Assembly (NCBI RefSeq): GCF_006965485.1
Contig: NZ_CP041360.1
Location: 5,560,501-5,624,500 of the forward strand
Origin: Spirosoma sp. KCTC 42546
GTDB taxonomy: Bacteria > Bacteroidota > Bacteroidia > Cytophagales > Spirosomataceae
DNA length: 64,000 nt
Reading direction: 5' to 3'
The translations under genes were made by a program, and so were the position numbers. Positions 61,813 through 64,000 of this stretch are shown piece after piece (the stretch's first letter is position 1; the number at the start of each line of letters is the position of its first letter). Under the pieces are notes generated by a model. It worked only from the letters and a program-made list of their open reading frames with translations. It searched no databases and had not been told where the DNA came from.

Positions 61813-61847
61813 CTATACACAAATATATCATTTTCTATACACATCAA
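61813..61847 (-). promoter_or_regulatory. vapBC promoter with direct-repeat operator
   Basis: Read on the reverse strand, TTG (61847-61845), a 17-base spacer and TATATTTG (61827-61820) make a full-consensus Bacteroidota promoter, the best in the window. The 9-base string CTATACACA occurs at 61813-61821 and 61835-61843, 22 bases apart (two helical turns), overlapping the promoter as expected of a VapB operator. Confidence 0.75.
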
Positions 61848-63034
61848 TACTTCCCTTCACTTCCGGCCCCGCCAAAGTCACCATCGCCAAACCGAAGATC
61901 GCCTTTGGGCGCAGGGTGTATCGAACCCGTTGCCTGAACGACAGCCACAGTGGCGGCATTCATAAAGAACTCATTGGGTGAATCGTCGTCGGGAGCATCT
62001 GTAAACCCATGTTTTAGTTGGCGAAGGAATCGGATACTGAGTACGGCAATACCAATTAAAAGTAACCCACCTATCGTCAAAGCTACATTAAGGGGCACCA
62101 GAGCCGTGTACTCATGTACGGTCATCACGGCAGCAATCAATCCAAGCATTCCCAATATAATTAACATCCTATTTTTCTTGGCTAGCCCCTGCCACAAGTA
62201 TACGGCCGGAATGCCAAACGTCAGGAACCAGAACAGCCAGGGTAGTCCGATTTCGGGAGCATCCATATGCCGGGAACTGATAAAGCTGGTTTTAAGCAAG
62301 AGTCCGTTCAGTTCACGCACCACAAAATAGTTACTACTAGCCGCTAACACAATCAGGGAAACCCACTGGACGAGGTTCAGTGGATCAGTATAATACACCT
62401 GCTTTGGATTTCTTTTGACAAGCTGAGTAACCACTACATACAAAAGAAGTGAAACACCCATCATCACAAACGGCAACGCATCTTTCCCCCAGTCATACTT
62501 GATAAGACCATCAAATACAGCGGTGTAGAATGTGGCAAGGGTAAAAAACGCAATAAGCGTGTCGCCATAATACCAGAGAATGAGCAGCAGTAACGGCAAA
62601 GTCAGAAAACAGTGTTCAGCAAGCGAAAGGCCATCGGGTAGAAATTGATTGTAGCCAAATGCCAAAAAACCAGCCATTGTTACCACAAAAGCATTATCGA
62701 CCCCGTTCCGGTACAACAGACGCCGATTAATGAGTAACCACCCAACCACCCCAACTGCAACGCCAAATACGATGTTAAATACGCCATAGGTCGTCGACGA
62801 CTCTGAGAATATAGAGAACATACTTGCAGGAAGCAGGTAACAGGCCAGAATGGCAACCGTTGTGAAGAGAAATAAGCCGATTTCTAGGAAGCCGTTCGTC
62901 TGTCGAAACTCTACCGGATAAGCTTTCCGCACAAGGGTCATCTGCTCATCGGATAGTAACTTTTGCTGATGCCATCGCTCGGCCTGCTCCAGAATGTTAC
63001 GATTATAAATCCACTGTTCGTTATACGCTTTCAT
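61844..63034 (-). CDS. DUF2157-like polytopic membrane protein (second of pair)
   Basis: A 396-residue membrane protein. A soluble N-terminal helical part (about 1-45, NRNILEQAERWHQQKLLSDEQ) is followed by about ten transmembrane helices and a Gly/Asp-rich cytoplasmic tail. It resembles DUF2157 or DUF4401-type membrane proteins, whose function is unknown. Its start overlaps the upstream gene's end by 14 bases, so the two are coupled and may assemble together. The tail ends in GDFGGAGSEGKY. Confidence 0.7.
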   Translation of the reverse strand: MKAYNEQWIYNRNILEQAERWHQQKLLSDEQMTLVRKAYPVEFRQTNGFLEIGLFLFTTVAILACYLLPASMFSIFSESSTTYGVFNIVFGVAVGVVGWLLINRRLLYRNGVDNAFVVTMAGFLAFGYNQFLPDGLSLAEHCFLTLPLLLLILWYYGDTLIAFFTLATFYTAVFDGLIKYDWGKDALPFVMMGVSLLLYVVVTQLVKRNPKQVYYTDPLNLVQWVSLIVLAASSNYFVVRELNGLLLKTSFISSRHMDAPEIGLPWLFWFLTFGIPAVYLWQGLAKKNRMLIILGMLGLIAAVMTVHEYTALVPLNVALTIGGLLLIGIAVLSIRFLRQLKHGFTDAPDDDSPNEFFMNAATVAVVQATGSIHPAPKGDLRFGDGDFGGAGSEGKY

Positions 63035-63998
63035 TCGTGCGGATTCGTTTGGTGAACTGGTTCATCAGATAATAGACGACCGCAATGCCTGTCAGGATAA
63101 AATACCAGAAATAGGGGTCGTCGCTACTGAAATCCATATAATGAAAAAACAGATAGGTAACTCCGATGTACCCATAGACCACACCCATCAGCAAAAACAA
63201 GAAGGAATTATCTCGTTTCGCATATCGGTCGAGGACGAAACAGGCTATCGCCAATCCCAGTCCAAACCACAACCGGCTATCTTCAAAGTTAAATAACCCA
63301 CCCAACAACGCCACCATCAGCAAGTTTCCGGCCATTGTCAGGTAGGTATAAGTGAAATGCGGTTTAATGCGTTTTCGATCAAGCAACATGGCCGCGCCAA
63401 TCAGAACAAGCGCTAGAATAATGGCCGAAAAGACGGTATCCTGATCAAAAAAATTGGTTTTAAAATACAGTTCAAGCGGCCGTACTGTTACACCCACCCA
63501 CGAAATCAGGGCTGTTAACGCCATACCCAGTATACCTCGGTGATCGAACCGATAGGCAAGCGGTAAAAACAGCAAAGCAGGCAGTAGGGTTACGAGCCCA
63601 TACCGGGTGCCAAACACGTTGTACGCATACTGAGCATATCCTTCGAGCGTAAGGAATAACAGACAGGCCAGAATCAGGGCATAATCACCGAACGTGGAAC
63701 GGCTTTTGGTTTCAGCGGGTGTCCAGTCGGGCCGATAACGCCAGGCGAAGAAAAAACACCCAACGCATGCCAGCGCGATAGCTGCCAGCAAGGCCCCATG
63801 TCCAATCTGATCAAAGTTGTCATAAACCAGTAACCCTAGTCCTGAGCTTAACAGAAGTATACCGATGTATAGCATCGATCGAAGTTCCCAATGAAGCGAA
63901 AACGGTCTTTTCTGCTCTATAACGGCAATTTCCGTCTGCTGCTTAGGCGGCAAAATACCTTGTTTATTGAGTTCATTCAGAACATCCGTTGGGGACAT
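63021..63998 (-). CDS. DUF2157-like polytopic membrane protein (first of pair)
   Basis: A 325-residue membrane protein: a short soluble N terminus (VLNELNKQGILPPKQQTEIAV), then about ten transmembrane helices. The N-terminal part plus the first helices (LYIGILLLSSGLGLLVYDNF) match DUF2157-like proteins of unknown function. The ATG lies two bases from the window end, so its promoter is outside; an upstream in-frame start outside the window cannot be ruled out. It overlaps the next gene by 14 bases. Confidence 0.7.
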   Translation of the reverse strand: MSPTDVLNELNKQGILPPKQQTEIAVIEQKRPFSLHWELRSMLYIGILLLSSGLGLLVYDNFDQIGHGALLAAIALACVGCFFFAWRYRPDWTPAETKSRSTFGDYALILACLLFLTLEGYAQYAYNVFGTRYGLVTLLPALLFLPLAYRFDHRGILGMALTALISWVGVTVRPLELYFKTNFFDQDTVFSAIILALVLIGAAMLLDRKRIKPHFTYTYLTMAGNLLMVALLGGLFNFEDSRLWFGLGLAIACFVLDRYAKRDNSFLFLLMGVVYGYIGVTYLFFHYMDFSSDDPYFWYFILTGIAVVYYLMNQFTKRIRTNESV

Positions 63999-64000
63999 AA

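Overview
The window reads as a chromosomal segment of a Cytophagales bacterium (phylum Bacteroidota), most likely Spirosoma or a close relative. This is inferred from gene content (a GH43 and a GH32 enzyme, a cytochrome/HEAT protein of the PVC type, many PAS histidine kinases, FIST and NtrC-type signalling genes) and from promoters that fit the Bacteroidota form TTG-N17-TAnnTTTG rather than TTGACA/TATAAT. No rRNA, tRNA, CRISPR array or prophage is visible.

Layout. 1-5.7 kb: a nested palindromic repeat, a secreted sugar dehydrogenase-like protein and a large cytochrome/HEAT-repeat protein. 5.8-11.3 kb: a sulfur-handling cluster (rhodanese, OsmC, persulfide dioxygenase-like hydrolase with rhodanese domains, two YeeE/YedE half-transporters, DUF2892, TauE/SafE exporter) ending in a cysteine-rich Crp/Fnr regulator. 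Four palindromes of form GTGAY-N4-RTYAC sit 54-65 bases upstream of four start codons here, so the cluster looks like one local regulon. 11.4-14.4 kb: a methyltransferase-like membrane protein and a large MscS channel. 14.5-22.6 kb: a response regulator/kinase pair followed by a TolC/RND/adaptor efflux operon, with a four-copy TCTAAT direct repeat against a perfect -7 box between them. 22.6-29.3 kb: mixed metabolic and regulatory genes and a decayed glycosyltransferase.

29.2-38.7 kb is a signalling block: a FIST sensor protein coupled to a hybrid kinase, an NtrC-type sigma-54 activator, and a second hybrid kinase; the intergenic region holds clustered TTCCAGA/TCTGGAA half-sites and a -24/-12-like element. 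38.7-44.2 kb is an A+T-rich, gene-poor stretch with small unknown, mostly exported or membrane proteins and several very long perfect palindromes. 44.2-55.2 kb carries a CxxCH/FG-GAP lipoprotein, GH43, a thioesterase, a six-PAS kinase and a fructan-utilisation pair (fructokinase, GH32). 55.5-64 kb carries housekeeping genes (Nif3-like, zinc-ribbon, TPR, phosphoglycerate kinase), a REP-associated transposase bounded by two giant hairpins that share one 34-base core, a VapBC toxin-antitoxin pair and two DUF2157-like membrane proteins.

The most notable items are the proposed Crp/Fnr sulfur regulon with its mapped sites, the transposase bracketed by long palindromes whose outer arms are local sequence copied in inverse orientation (two more such palindromes and one loopless one occur elsewhere in the window), and the response-regulator site array in front of the efflux operon. 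All assignments come from reading the sequence; no database search was possible.
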